Shown here one piece after another: positions 46,832 to 55,671 of a stretch of 64,000 nt of DNA. The notes below the pieces were generated by a model. The model saw nothing but the letters and a program-made list of their open reading frames with translations. It did not search any database and had not been told where the DNA came from. The DNA is from Flectobacillus major DSM 103. Lineage in GTDB: Bacteria > Bacteroidota > Bacteroidia > Cytophagales > Spirosomataceae. Location of the stretch: assembly GCF_000427405.1 (NCBI RefSeq), contig NZ_KE386491.1:1905001-1969000 (forward strand), in the 5' to 3' direction. Made by a program: the position numbers and the translations under genes. Position 1 is the first letter of the stretch; each line of letters starts with the position of its first letter.

Positions 46832-47953
46832 ATGGCTATCAATATGTTTGAACCTGCTAACTGGGGTTCTTTTTCTATCAAAAATCGTATTGCTATGGCT
46901 CCCATGACAAGAGCCCGCAATGCCAACGGTATCCCAAACGCCAGTAATGCCTTATATTATGCTCAACGCACTGGAGCAGGCCTGATTATTACAGAGGGTA
47001 CAGCTATTTCTGAGACATCGAAAGGAGTACTCCATATTCCTGGCTTATACCAACAAGCACAAGTAGAGGGCTGGGCCAAAGTAACCAATGCCGTACACCA
47101 ACAAGGAACACGCATATTTACCCAACTTTGGCATGTAGGGAGGGTTTCTCATATTTCTATTCAACCCAACCAACAACCTCCCGTTGGGGCTTCAGATATT
47201 CAGGCGGCAAACTCTACTGCTTGGGGGTATGACGAAAATGGGAAAGAAGGTTTTGTTACTTGCTCAAAACCCCGTGCTTTGACAACAAAAGAAGTAAAAG
47301 CTGTTAGCCTAGATTTTGCGAATGCGGCCCAAAATGCCATAAAGGCTGGTTTTGATGGCATAGAATTACACGGAGCCAATGGTTATTTAATCGAACAGTT
47401 TTTAAACCCGTATATCAATAATAGGTCAGATGAATATGGAGGAACACTCGAAAATCGTTGCCGATTTTTATTAGAAACGATTGATGCTTGTATTGATGCC
47501 ATTGGAGCTGATAAAGTTGCCATTCGCTTAACACCCTATGGTGGATTGCACGAACTGCCTCATTATGACGAAATCGAGAAGACTTATCAATATTTGGCGA
47601 AAAATCTTTCGGAAAGAAAAATTGCCTATATTCACCTTATGGACCAAAAATCACGAGGCAGTTTTGCTTTACCCGACGGCTTTTTAGAGCGTTTTCGTAG
47701 TTGGTACAATGGCATTATTATTCTTGCTGGTGGTATGACCAGAGAAAAATCCGAAAGCCTCATCAACCAAGGGCTTATTGATATTGCTGCTTTTGGAGAA
47801 GATTTTATTGCTAATCCTGATTTGGTTGAACGCCTACAAAACCGTTGGCCGTTTACGCCGCCCAAAAGGGAACTCCATTATGGCCTCACTATGGAAGGCT
47901 ATATTGATTGGAAAACCTACAGCGAAGCACAAGTTGAAAGTGTAAACTTGTAA
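46832..47953 (+). CDS. Old Yellow Enzyme-family NADH:flavin oxidoreductase (2)
   Basis: The 373-residue protein is a paralogue of the first OYE (APMTRARNANGIPNA, QLWHVGRVSH, HGANGYLIEQFLNPYINNRSDEYGGT). It diverges in the active-site loops and in the C-terminal third, so a gene duplication with substrate change is likely. It closes the OYE-AKR-OYE unit; an MFS exporter follows at 108 bp. Confidence 0.93.
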   Translation: MAINMFEPANWGSFSIKNRIAMAPMTRARNANGIPNASNALYYAQRTGAGLIITEGTAISETSKGVLHIPGLYQQAQVEGWAKVTNAVHQQGTRIFTQLWHVGRVSHISIQPNQQPPVGASDIQAANSTAWGYDENGKEGFVTCSKPRALTTKEVKAVSLDFANAAQNAIKAGFDGIELHGANGYLIEQFLNPYINNRSDEYGGTLENRCRFLLETIDACIDAIGADKVAIRLTPYGGLHELPHYDEIEKTYQYLAKNLSERKIAYIHLMDQKSRGSFALPDGFLERFRSWYNGIIILAGGMTREKSESLINQGLIDIAAFGEDFIANPDLVERLQNRWPFTPPKRELHYGLTMEGYIDWKTYSEAQVESVNL

Positions 47954-48061
47954 TATCATACTCTTAATGAATCGCTATTGGATTGTTCTTCTATAAAATT
48001 TAGATTTTTTCAACAAATACCAAACGAGTACAACATTCAGCAACATTGATAAAATAGTATA

Positions 48062-49228
48062 ATGATAGACAAACGAGTATTACCATTAGCAATAGGTGGT
48101 TTAGGAATAGGCACTACCGAGTTTTCAATCATGGGACTTTTACCCGACATTGCTCGCTCTATGAACGTCACTATTCCAGAAGCAGGACATTTTATTTCGG
48201 CCTATGCTTTGGGCGTAGTAGTTGGGGCTCCTTTACTTATTGGCTATTCGGTCAAATATCCCCCCAAAAAAGTATTATTGGCATTAATGATACTTTTCAC
48301 CCTGTTTAATGGGCTTTCAGCTATTACATCCAACTATACCAATATGATGATAGCAAGGTTTTTGTCGGGGTTACCTCATGGAGCTTTTTTTGGAGTCGGA
48401 ACAGTCGTAGCCTCGCAGCTAGCAGGAAAAGGGAAAGAGGCAAGGTATATTTCATTGATGTTTTCGGGACTAACCATAGCTAATTTGGCTATGGTTCCTT
48501 TAGTAACCTTTGTTGGACATACATTTGGCTGGCGGTGGTATTTTATTATCGTAACATTGATAGGATTAATTACTTTGTTATCGCTATATTGGTGGCTACC
48601 CAATATCAAAAGTCAGCAAAAAGCTAGTATCCAAGAAGAACTACGGTTTCTTAAAAATGGGCAATTCTGGTATGTATTCTTATTAGCCTCTATTGGCTTT
48701 GGCGGACTATTTGCGTGGTTCAGCTATATCACACCATTGATGACCATCGTAGCAGGGTTCTCACCTCAAACAATGGCCTATATCATGGTATTGGCGGGTA
48801 GTGGTATGGTAGTTGGTAATCTCATAGGAGGTTTTCTTGCCGATAATATGGGTGCAACCAAAACAACAGCTTGGCTATTATTTGCAATGATGATTGCTTT
48901 AACCTGTGTATTCTTGTTCTCCTCCTATAAAATCCCTGCATTATTTCTCACATTTGTCTGTGGAGGGTTGTCAATGTCAACGGCCGCCCCTGTCAATATT
49001 ATGATGATGAAAGCCTCTCCTGGTTCTGAAATGATGGGAGCTGCATTTATGCAAGCAGCTTTTAACATAGCTAATTCGGCGGGAGCTTTTTTGGGAGGAA
49101 TTCCTTTAGAATATGGATACTCCTATAATTATCCTTCGCTTGTTGGTGTAGGAATGACTCTGATAGGATTAGCCATTTGTACAAGTTTCTTTCTGAAATA
49201 TAATTCTCCCAAACTGATCAAAACATAA
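48062..49228 (+). CDS. MFS transporter, AraJ/drug-efflux type
   Basis: The 388-residue protein has twelve predicted membrane helices and the DHA1-type N-terminus (GIGTTEFSIMGLLPDIARSM). Motifs include GLPHGAFFGVGTVVASQLAGKGKEAR. Members export drugs, sugars or metabolites. Its place after the OYE/AKR genes suggests removal of toxic or reduced products, by inference. A hairpin (TTTTATTAGCAG and CTGCTAATAAAA, 49251-49292) lies just after the stop. Confidence 0.88.
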   Translation: MIDKRVLPLAIGGLGIGTTEFSIMGLLPDIARSMNVTIPEAGHFISAYALGVVVGAPLLIGYSVKYPPKKVLLALMILFTLFNGLSAITSNYTNMMIARFLSGLPHGAFFGVGTVVASQLAGKGKEARYISLMFSGLTIANLAMVPLVTFVGHTFGWRWYFIIVTLIGLITLLSLYWWLPNIKSQQKASIQEELRFLKNGQFWYVFLLASIGFGGLFAWFSYITPLMTIVAGFSPQTMAYIMVLAGSGMVVGNLIGGFLADNMGATKTTAWLLFAMMIALTCVFLFSSYKIPALFLTFVCGGLSMSTAAPVNIMMMKASPGSEMMGAAFMQAAFNIANSAGAFLGGIPLEYGYSYNYPSLVGVGMTLIGLAICTSFFLKYNSPKLIKT

Positions 49229-49436
49229 CGCTCTATAAGGTTAATGTCTTTTTTATTAGCAGCCGAATCTACTAATCCGTCTGCTAATAAAACCCTTCAG
49301 GTTACCAGTTTTTTTAGATTAATAGATTTTCAAGGTTATTGAGAATATGTAATAGCTTCCACTATGTCGTATTTTCTTATTAGTTGGCAAATATAAAAAC
49401 AACTTTCCGTGTAATTATTGTAGGATATATAAAAGC

Positions 49437-49471
49437 AAAAGGCATCAAAATCATTGATTTTGATGCCTTTT
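49437..49471 (-). terminator. Terminator of the tRNA-Lys array
   Basis: AAAAGGCATCAAAATCA and its complement (17 bp, a tight loop), 7 bp from the last tRNA's 3' end on the minus strand. Confidence 0.8.
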
Positions 49472-49477
49472 ATTTTG

Positions 49478-49550
49478 TGATCCCGCTGGGATTCGAACCC
49501 AGGACCCATACATTAAAAGTGTATTGCTCTACCAGCTGAGCTACGGAATC
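49478..49550 (-). tRNA. tRNA-Lys(TTT), copy 1 (most downstream in transcript)
   Basis: On the minus strand a 73-nt cloverleaf: acceptor GATTCCG pairs with CGGGATC, D-arm GCTCAGCTGGTAGAGC, anticodon loop CTTTTAA with TTT, T-arm CTGGGTTCGAATCCCAG. CCA is not encoded. Confidence 0.95.
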
Positions 49551-49635
49551 GTGTGATTAGGCATATTGCCTTTTCACTATATATAAAGTGGTTCACGCTG
49601 GAACCGAAGGGAAAATTTGCCACTGGCAATCTTCG

Positions 49636-49708
49636 TGATCCCGCTGGGATTCGAACCCAGGACCCATACATTAAAAGTGTATTGCTCTACCAGCTGAGCT
49701 ACGGAATC
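49636..49708 (-). tRNA. tRNA-Lys(TTT), copy 2
   Basis: Sequence identical to copy 1; separated from it by 85 bp of unrelated DNA. Confidence 0.95.
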
Positions 49709-49798
49709 TTAACCTACTCTAATAATCTTGTATCTCACAAAAATAACGCCTTATTTCTGCTACTGTTTGTCAACCCTAAAGTCGATAACCTTTTTTTG

Positions 49799-49871
49799 TG
49801 ATCCCGCTGGGATTCGAACCCAGGACCCATACATTAAAAGTGTATTGCTCTACCAGCTGAGCTACGGAATC
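49799..49871 (-). tRNA. tRNA-Lys(TTT), copy 3
   Basis: Sequence identical to copy 1; separated from copy 2 by a 90-bp spacer that recurs between copies 3-4 and 4-5. Confidence 0.95.
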
Positions 49872-49961
49872 TTAACCTACTCTAATAATCTTGTATCCCA
49901 CAAAAATAACGCCTTATTTCTGCTACTATTTATCAACCCTAAAAGTCGACAACCTTTTTTG

Positions 49962-50034
49962 TGATCCCGCTGGGATTCGAACCCAGGACCCATACATTAA
50001 AAGTGTATTGCTCTACCAGCTGAGCTACGGAATC
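49962..50034 (-). tRNA. tRNA-Lys(TTT), copy 4
   Basis: Sequence identical to copy 1, same spacer type on both sides. Confidence 0.95.
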
Positions 50035-50123
50035 TTAACCTACTCTAATAATCTTATATCCCACAAAAATAACGCCTTATTTCTGCTACTGTTTATCAAC
50101 CCTAAAGCCGACAACCTTTTTTG

Positions 50124-50196
50124 TGATCCCGCTGGGATTCGAACCCAGGACCCATACATTAAAAGTGTATTGCTCTACCAGCTGAGCTACGGAATC
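50124..50196 (-). tRNA. tRNA-Lys(TTT), copy 5
   Basis: Sequence identical to copy 1. The spacer to copy 6 is 109 bp and unrelated to the repeated spacer. Confidence 0.95.
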
Positions 50197-50305
50197 TTAA
50201 CCTATGCTATTATTTTCTTTGCGATTGGAATTATGAAGACAAATGAACCTAAACTCTTTTATCACTTTCGCTATTCTAATCTATTTGTATCGTTAGATAC
50301 TTTTG

Positions 50306-50378
50306 TGATCCCGCTGGGATTCGAACCCAGGACCCATACATTAAAAGTGTATTGCTCTACCAGCTGAGCTACGGAATC
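50306..50378 (-). tRNA. tRNA-Lys(TTT), copy 6 (promoter-proximal)
   Basis: Sequence identical to copy 1, first in transcription order, with a promoter at 50442-50472. Confidence 0.95.
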
Positions 50379-50379
50379 G

Positions 50380-50410
50380 TTGCGTTTAAGGCTGCGTTTT
50401 ACTATTTTTG
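50380..50410 (+). promoter_or_regulatory. Promoter of the TPR/SH3 membrane-protein gene
   Basis: TTG at 50380-50382, 20 bp, TATTTTTG at 50403-50410 fits the Bacteroidota pattern; leader about 50 nt to the ATG at 50467. Confidence 0.55.
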
Positions 50411-50441
50411 TATTCCCGCTTTGTTTTCCTTAATTGCGGTG

Positions 50442-50472
50442 CAAAACTACTATTTATAGAAACATAATGCAA
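50442..50472 (-). promoter_or_regulatory. Promoter of the tRNA-Lys array
   Basis: On the minus strand TTG (50472-50470), 20 bp, TAGTTTTG (50449-50442). It overlaps the ATG of the divergent TPR/SH3 gene, so the two promoters are arranged with overlapping transcribed 5' ends. Confidence 0.6.
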
Positions 50473-51204
50473 GCACTCCATCTAAAAAAAGTTATATTTT
50501 TTTTCGTTTTTTTGTTTTGTTTACCGCAACTTTCTAAGTGTCTGAGTGATACCTACTCACTTAAAAAGGCGGATTCACTTTACAAAATTCAAAATTTTTC
50601 TGCTTCAGAAGTCATTTTTGAGCGAGAATTACCCAAAATAGAAAAACCGTCTCACATAATTTTTTTAAAATTAGCCAACATTAATGAGAAAAAAGGAGAC
50701 TATTTACGCTCTCTTTATTACCTCAATAAGGCTTATGAAATAAAACCCAATGAGAAAATTTTGGCAAAACTCAGTGATATTGCTCAAAAATATGAACTGA
50801 AAGGTTACGAAATGAACGACTTCAACTTCCTGATTTTACTCTATAAGCAGTACTCAGGCTTTCTGATTGGGTTGATGTTGGTTATTGCTATTTATATTTT
50901 CGTTGTACTTTTTATTAAAAAATATAAAAATCAATATACACCATTCTCTCAAAAAGTCATTTTGGCTATTTACCTTATTGGGATAGCAACGCTCTTAAAT
51001 CTTCCCGACAAGTACCACCAAGGCATTATCAATTCGGATGGAGTTTTGTTACGTACCGAGCCTTCAGCTGCCTCTGGCGTAGAGGTGTCTATCAACAAAG
51101 GGCATCGACTCAATATTATTGGCGGAGAAGATATTTGGAGAAGAGTATTCTGGAATGATAAACTTTTGTATGTAAAACAAAGTGACATTTGGATGGTAGA
51201 ATAA
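50467..51204 (+). CDS. TPR and SH3-domain membrane protein (BatE-like)
   Basis: The 245-residue protein (ATG at 50467, MQALHLKKVIFFFVFLFCLP, a signal peptide) has a small TPR section (about 25-105: ADSLYKIQNFSASEVIFERELPKIE, GDYLRSLYYLNKAYEIKPNEK), two membrane helices (about 128-150 and 164-180) and a C-terminal SH3-like domain (GVLLRTEPSAASGVEVSINKGHRLNIIG). This TPR-TM-SH3 layout resembles BatE of the aerotolerance (bat) operon in Bacteroides, but no bat neighbours (moxR, batA-D) are here, so the name is tentative. A starting codon at 50434 lies upstream of the signal peptide and is less likely. Confidence 0.8.
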   Translation: MQALHLKKVIFFFVFLFCLPQLSKCLSDTYSLKKADSLYKIQNFSASEVIFERELPKIEKPSHIIFLKLANINEKKGDYLRSLYYLNKAYEIKPNEKILAKLSDIAQKYELKGYEMNDFNFLILLYKQYSGFLIGLMLVIAIYIFVVLFIKKYKNQYTPFSQKVILAIYLIGIATLLNLPDKYHQGIINSDGVLLRTEPSAASGVEVSINKGHRLNIIGGEDIWRRVFWNDKLLYVKQSDIWMVE

Positions 51205-51223
51205 ATCCATAAGTTGTATAAAT

Positions 51224-51260
51224 AAAAAAGAGGTTATCTTACAAAGACAACCTCTTTTTT
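51224..51260. terminator. Bidirectional terminator between the TPR/SH3 and SDR genes
   Basis: AAAAAAGAGGTT pairs with AACCTCTTTTTT around a 13-nt loop. The last base touches the SDR stop codon. Confidence 0.85.
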
Positions 51261-52072
51261 TATTTTTTCTTCAAAGGCGAATCCTTCTCTTTGGCCAATG
51301 TATTATATACCAACTTGTCGGTAAGGCTAGGAAGCCATTTATTCAAAAATACAGTTAATTTGCCTTGCGAAGTCATAATAAGTTCTCTTTTTCTTGTTTT
51401 TACTGCTTTGAGAATACGTTGAGCTACCTCTTCGGCCAACATCATACCCGATTCATCACGCATGGTTTCTCCTTTGGTATTGCCATCGCCACCCAAAGAG
51501 GCTACCCTGATATTGGAAGCCGTAAATCCTGGGCAAGCTGTAAGTACATGAACACCCTCGTGCAGGAGTTCTGTTCGTAATGATTCTAAAAAGCCATTCA
51601 TAGCAAATTTTGAAGCCGAATAACCAATTCTTACTGGTAGCCCTCGATAGCCCGCAATCGACGAAATACCAACAATCGACCCTTTGCTTGCTTTGATATA
51701 AGGCAAAGCATATTTGGTAGCGTACACCGTACCATAAAAATTAATATCCATTACCTTCTTAATAACATCGGTATCGCACGATTCAAACATCGATCTCATA
51801 CTAATTCCTGCATTATTAATCAAAACATCTATTTTGCCAAAATGAGCAACCGTTTTTTCAACCACCTTTTTATTATCTTCCTCCACACTAACATCAGCAA
51901 CCAAGGCTAGGTTATCAATACCCGCTGCACTTAGCTCTTGACTGGCCTGCTCCAAAGCATCCGCTTTTCGTCCTGTAATAACAATTTTTCCACCTTCTTG
52001 TCCAAATGCAAAGGCCATTGCTTTGCCAATTCCAGAAGAAGCACCTGTAATGATAATAACTTTATCCTTCAT
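51260..52072 (-). CDS. Short-chain dehydrogenase/reductase
   Basis: The 270-residue protein (ATG at 52072, MKDKVIIITGASSGIGKAMAF) has the NAD(P)-binding TGASSGIG motif, NNAG (LINNAGISMRSM), the catalytic Ser and the YSASK motif (Tyr-x-x-x-Lys). The C-terminal region (KAVKTRKRELIMTSQGKLTVFLNKWLPSLTDKLVYNTLAK) is of the DltE/YqjQ-type classical SDR. It reduces an unknown carbonyl substrate, probably membrane- or lipid-related. An upstream ATG at 52114 gives an unusual extension. Alone in its transcript. Confidence 0.88.
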   Translation of the reverse strand: MKDKVIIITGASSGIGKAMAFAFGQEGGKIVITGRKADALEQASQELSAAGIDNLALVADVSVEEDNKKVVEKTVAHFGKIDVLINNAGISMRSMFESCDTDVIKKVMDINFYGTVYATKYALPYIKASKGSIVGISSIAGYRGLPVRIGYSASKFAMNGFLESLRTELLHEGVHVLTACPGFTASNIRVASLGGDGNTKGETMRDESGMMLAEEVAQRILKAVKTRKRELIMTSQGKLTVFLNKWLPSLTDKLVYNTLAKEKDSPLKKK

Positions 52073-52330
52073 AAGTTTTACTTCTATATAATATCTATAT
52101 TTTAAGTTTCCCAAAATTATGGATAAATTCAGAAAATAACGAATTCGTACCGACTTTGTACAATATACAACTCACTTGATTTTACCTATCACCGAGATTC
52201 TATCATAATCGTAGTATCCATGTTGTCAAATCTTGGCCTAACTCTTGACTTCGGGTTTAACATTCTAGGTTTATTTCTAAGAATGCCCAACTATGTCGAG
52301 CCAAAAGGTAGTACGTGTTAAGCTTTTTTG

Positions 52331-52338
52331 TAATTTTG
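52331..52338 (+). promoter_or_regulatory. Candidate -7 box close to the rlmD start
   Basis: TAATTTTG ends 7 bp before the rlmD ATG at 52346. If functional, the transcript would have almost no leader. No TTG is found at -33, so it is weak. Confidence 0.3.
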
Positions 52339-52345
52339 CATCCTT

Positions 52346-53764
52346 ATGAAAAAGAAGAATAAAGAAAATATCATTTTTGAAAATGTACTTGTCGAGGATT
52401 TTGCCTCAGAAGCTAAGTGTATTAGCCGAATAGACGATAAAGTAATATTTATAGACGGTCCTGTAGCTCCCGGCGACACTGCCGATTTGAGAGTAACCAA
52501 ATCAAAGAAAAGCTTTTATGAAGCTACGGCCTTTAATATAAAGCCTAATTCTACTTTTAGAACTAATACTATTTGCTCGCACTTTGGTACTTGTGGTGGC
52601 TGTAAGTGGCAACATATTGATTATGCAACCCAATTGGCCTTTAAAACCAAACAGGTTACTGATTCACTCGAAAGAATTGCCAAGGTAGACTTACCTCCTA
52701 TTTTGCCAATTCTTGGCTCTAGCGAAACATTTTATTATCGTAACAAATTAGAATTTACTTTTTCGCAAAACCGTTGGTTAACGATTGAAGAAATTAATTC
52801 TGGCAAGGAGTTTTCGAGAAACGCACTTGGCTTTCACGTACCCAAAAGATATGATAAGATTTTACAGGTAGACCACTGTTATTTACAGCCAGACCCTTCT
52901 AACAAAATTAGAACGGCCTTGCACGAGCTAGCTCAAAAACACAATATTGACTACTACGAGCAAGTAAAACAAGAAAAAGGAGCTTTAAGAAACCTCATTA
53001 TTAGAAATGCTTCTTCGGGCGACTTGATGGTTATTGTGCAGTTTGCCTATTGTACCGAAGAACAAATCGACTTGGTCATGAATTTCTTGGCCGAAAATTT
53101 CCCAGAAATCACTTCTCTCAATTATATTATCAATACCAAAGGAAACGATACATTTTTTGATTTGGAGGTGGTTAATTTTAAGGGGCTTCCTTATATTACC
53201 GAAGAAATGGAGGGCTTAAAGTTTAGGGTTGGGCCAAAATCTTTTTACCAAACCAACTCTAAGCAGGCTTTTGAATTATACAAAATTACGCGTGAATATG
53301 CTGGCCTAACTGGCGAAGAATTTGTGTATGACTTGTACACAGGTACTGGTACCATTGCCAACTTTGTAGCTCGACAAGCCAAAAAAGTAATTGGTTTAGA
53401 GTATGTAGAAATGGCCGTCGAAGATGCCAAAGTCAATTCCCAAATTAATGGCATTAGCAATACAGAATTTTATGCAGGCGATATGCGTAAGTTGCTCGAC
53501 AACGAATTTATTAACCAGAAAGGTCGCCCTGATGTAGTAATCACCGACCCTCCTCGTGCAGGTATGGACGAGCCTGTGGTTCAAACGCTACTCAATGCCG
53601 AGCCTCATACGATTGTATATGTAAGCTGCAATCCAGCAACTCAAGCTCGTGACTTGGCTTTACTCGACCTCAAATACCAAGTTACAGCGGTACAACCTGT
53701 AGATATGTTCCCACAAACCCACCATGTTGAGAATGTGGTAAAATTGGTAAAACGAAACAATTAA
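52346..53764 (+). CDS. rlmD: 23S rRNA (uracil-5-)-methyltransferase, RumA/RlmD family
   Basis: The 472-residue protein has an N-terminal TRAM-type beta-barrel (FENVLVEDFASEAKCISRIDDKVIFIDGPVAPGDTADLRVTKS), the iron-sulfur Cys set (CSHFGTCGGCKW with an upstream Cys) and a C-terminal SAM domain (FVYDLYTGTGTIANFVA). The catalytic Cys is in YVSCNPATQARDL. It makes m5U in 23S rRNA (U1939 in E. coli) or an equivalent site. In Bacteroidota several paralogues exist, so the exact target is uncertain. Terminated by repeat copy C. Confidence 0.93.
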   Translation: MKKKNKENIIFENVLVEDFASEAKCISRIDDKVIFIDGPVAPGDTADLRVTKSKKSFYEATAFNIKPNSTFRTNTICSHFGTCGGCKWQHIDYATQLAFKTKQVTDSLERIAKVDLPPILPILGSSETFYYRNKLEFTFSQNRWLTIEEINSGKEFSRNALGFHVPKRYDKILQVDHCYLQPDPSNKIRTALHELAQKHNIDYYEQVKQEKGALRNLIIRNASSGDLMVIVQFAYCTEEQIDLVMNFLAENFPEITSLNYIINTKGNDTFFDLEVVNFKGLPYITEEMEGLKFRVGPKSFYQTNSKQAFELYKITREYAGLTGEEFVYDLYTGTGTIANFVARQAKKVIGLEYVEMAVEDAKVNSQINGISNTEFYAGDMRKLLDNEFINQKGRPDVVITDPPRAGMDEPVVQTLLNAEPHTIVYVSCNPATQARDLALLDLKYQVTAVQPVDMFPQTHHVENVVKLVKRNN

Positions 53765-53780
53765 GGTTTCTTGATATACC

Positions 53781-54053
53781 AACATAAGTCATCCCTAATT
53801 TAGTGAATGGTGATTATTTTGAATATGATTTTCACCCGTAGAGATGCAATGCTTTGAAATTTAACATGCAAAAGGCGTTCGAAATTAGTTTTTCGAACGC
53901 CTTTTGCGTGAATAGCTTCTCAATCCCTATCATTTGAGCAATTGATAAGCCTCTTCAATGTTCACTTGGCTACCTGATGAATATCAACAAACACAAAGAG
54001 ATAATCTAATCTCTTTTAATATTACCCAAAATTCGGGATGACTCATGTTTATA
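53781..54053. repeat. Dispersed intergenic repeat, copy C (complete)
   Basis: The 273-bp element starts AACATAAGTCATCCCTAATT and ends with the inverted form: on the minus strand TATAAACATGAGTCATCCCG then AATTTTGGG. It includes the CACCCGTAGAGATGCAATGC segment shared with copy B and the terminator hairpin. It fills the whole rlmD-dnaB gap (convergent genes), 17 bp after one stop and 11 bp after the other. No coding sequence. Confidence 0.8.
53868..53907. terminator. Bidirectional terminator in repeat copy C
   Basis: A 17-bp stem, GCAAAAGGCGTTCGAAA and its complement, around 6 nt. It serves the convergent rlmD and dnaB. Confidence 0.88.
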
Positions 54054-54063
54054 GCATATATAT

Positions 54064-55671
54064 CTAAAATGGGACATCCTGATTAGGAGGTGTTGCACCA
54101 AATGGCATATTGCCATTCGACGGAAGGTTATTCATTTTACTACCTACAGTTCTGGCACCACCTTCAAACGCCGCCAATGAATCGTTGACAGCAGCAAACG
54201 ATTGTAAATTATCGCTTCCAGCAAAGCCCGAGTAGTCTGTAGCGTCGAGGTCGCAGTATTTGGTATACTTACCGATAAAGCGAAGCTGAACGGTATCTAA
54301 TGACCCCGCACGGTTTTTAGCAATAATTAATTCCCCTACCCCAGCAATCGAATTTCCATTTTCGTCTTGAGTTATACCGTAATATTCTGGACGATAAATA
54401 AACATTACCATATCGGCATCTTGCTCAATAGACCCCGACTCCCTCAAATCGGAAAGTTGTGGTTTTTTGTCTCCTCCACGGGTTTCTACGGCACGGCTCA
54501 ACTGCGATAGGGCAATCACAGGTACATCTAATTCTTTGGCAAGTTGTTTTAATGAACGTGAAATATTGGCAATTTCTTGTTCACGGTTTCCTCCCCCTTT
54601 TCCGCCCGACTCGCCTGACATCAATTGGAGGTAATCAATCACGATCATTTGAATATCGTGCTGAGCCTTCAAACGACGAGCCTTGGCACGAAGTTCCAAG
54701 ATAGAAAGGGCTGGCGTATCGTCAATAAATATAGGGGCGTTGGTAAGTTTACCAATTTTGGCATGAAGCTGAGCCCATTCGTGAGGGGCAAGATTACCTT
54801 TTCTAAGCTTTTCAGATTCGAGTTCGGCCTCAGACGAAATAAGACGATTTACTAACTGTACCGACGACATCTCTAGCGAGAAAATAGCCACAGCTTGTCC
54901 AAAATCGACAGCAGCATTACGACAAGCCGACAAAATGAGGGCTGTTTTACCCATACCCGGACGAGCTGCAATAATCACAAGTTCGGTTTTTTGAAAACCC
55001 GACGTAATTCTATCTAAAGCACTAAAACCAGTAGGTACACCTGTAAGGCCGTCTTTCTGATTTTTTTTCATTTCTAATTCCAACAACGCCGTTCGCATAA
55101 TTTGCGACATATCAGCATAGTTTTTACGGATATTAGCCTCCGAAATTCTAAAAAGTTCTTGCTCAACCTTGTCCAACAACTGGAATACATCGGTGGTATC
55201 TTCGTAGGCCATTTTCTGGATTTCTGAAGAAACCGTAATCAATTGTCTTTTCAACGAATGTTCCACTACAATCCTAGCATGAAACTCGATATTGGCTGCC
55301 GAGTTGACCCTTTGGGTTAATTCGGCCAAATACGACACCCCACCAGCCATTTCCAATTCGCCATTCATTCTTAGCTGATTGGTAACTGTCAATAAGTCGA
55401 TAGGTTCTGATGCTGCAAATAATTGTGTGATAGCACCATATATTCTTTGGTGAGCCTCTTTATAAAATGAATCTGTTTTTAAAATATCAACAACTGCAGT
55501 CAGTGCATCCTTTTCTATCATCAAAGCACCCAGCACCGCCTCCTCCAAGTCGAGGGCCTGAGGAGGGATTTTTCCTAATCCTGTATCCAGCCAACGATTG
55601 GTTGCAGAGATTCTTCCCCCAGCAAAATTTGAGGGCTTTTTGAAGGTATTATTTCTATTAGACTGTTCCAT
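54064..55671 (-). CDS. dnaB: Replicative DNA helicase
   Basis: The 535-residue protein has the DnaB N-terminal domain (QALDLEEAVLGALMIEKDAL, then HQRIYGAI) and RecA-type ATPase with Walker A RPGMGKTAL and the Walker B-like MIVIDYLQLMSG plus ALSQLSRAVETRGGDKKPQLSDLRESGSIEQDADMVMFIYR. It unwinds DNA at the fork as a hexamer. A Gly/Pro/Asn tail follows the helicase core, the usual Bacteroidota extension. Single gene, convergent with rlmD. Confidence 0.96.
   Translation of the reverse strand: MEQSNRNNTFKKPSNFAGGRISATNRWLDTGLGKIPPQALDLEEAVLGALMIEKDALTAVVDILKTDSFYKEAHQRIYGAITQLFAASEPIDLLTVTNQLRMNGELEMAGGVSYLAELTQRVNSAANIEFHARIVVEHSLKRQLITVSSEIQKMAYEDTTDVFQLLDKVEQELFRISEANIRKNYADMSQIMRTALLELEMKKNQKDGLTGVPTGFSALDRITSGFQKTELVIIAARPGMGKTALILSACRNAAVDFGQAVAIFSLEMSSVQLVNRLISSEAELESEKLRKGNLAPHEWAQLHAKIGKLTNAPIFIDDTPALSILELRAKARRLKAQHDIQMIVIDYLQLMSGESGGKGGGNREQEIANISRSLKQLAKELDVPVIALSQLSRAVETRGGDKKPQLSDLRESGSIEQDADMVMFIYRPEYYGITQDENGNSIAGVGELIIAKNRAGSLDTVQLRFIGKYTKYCDLDATDYSGFAGSDNLQSFAAVNDSLAAFEGGARTVGSKMNNLPSNGNMPFGATPPNQDVPF

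Larger units (their letters stand above)
49636..50196. repeat. Tandem repeat of tRNA-Lys plus spacer, about 163-bp unit
   Basis: tRNA starts at 49636, 49799, 49962 and 50124 give periods of 163, 163 and 162 bp. Spacers 49709-49798, 49872-49961 and 50035-50123 share the stretches TTAACCTACTCTAATAATCT and ACAAAAATAACGCCTTATTT with a handful of changes. This is direct tandem amplification of one tRNA-spacer unit. Confidence 0.9.

Noticed and set aside
49553-50367. Overlapping plus-strand open frames across the tRNA-Lys array, with repeated DPAGIRTQDPYIKSVLLYQLSYG peptide
   Set aside because: These are antisense translations of the six tRNA-Lys genes; the peptide is simply the T- and anticodon-arm read in one frame.
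49478-50378. Regular repeats with similar spacers, CRISPR-like at first sight
   Set aside because: The 73-nt repeats fold as tRNA-Lys and the spacers are themselves related; no cas gene.
50467-51204. A bat (aerotolerance) operon around the TPR/SH3 gene
   Set aside because: No moxR, batA, batB or batD genes adjoin it; only the domain layout is similar.
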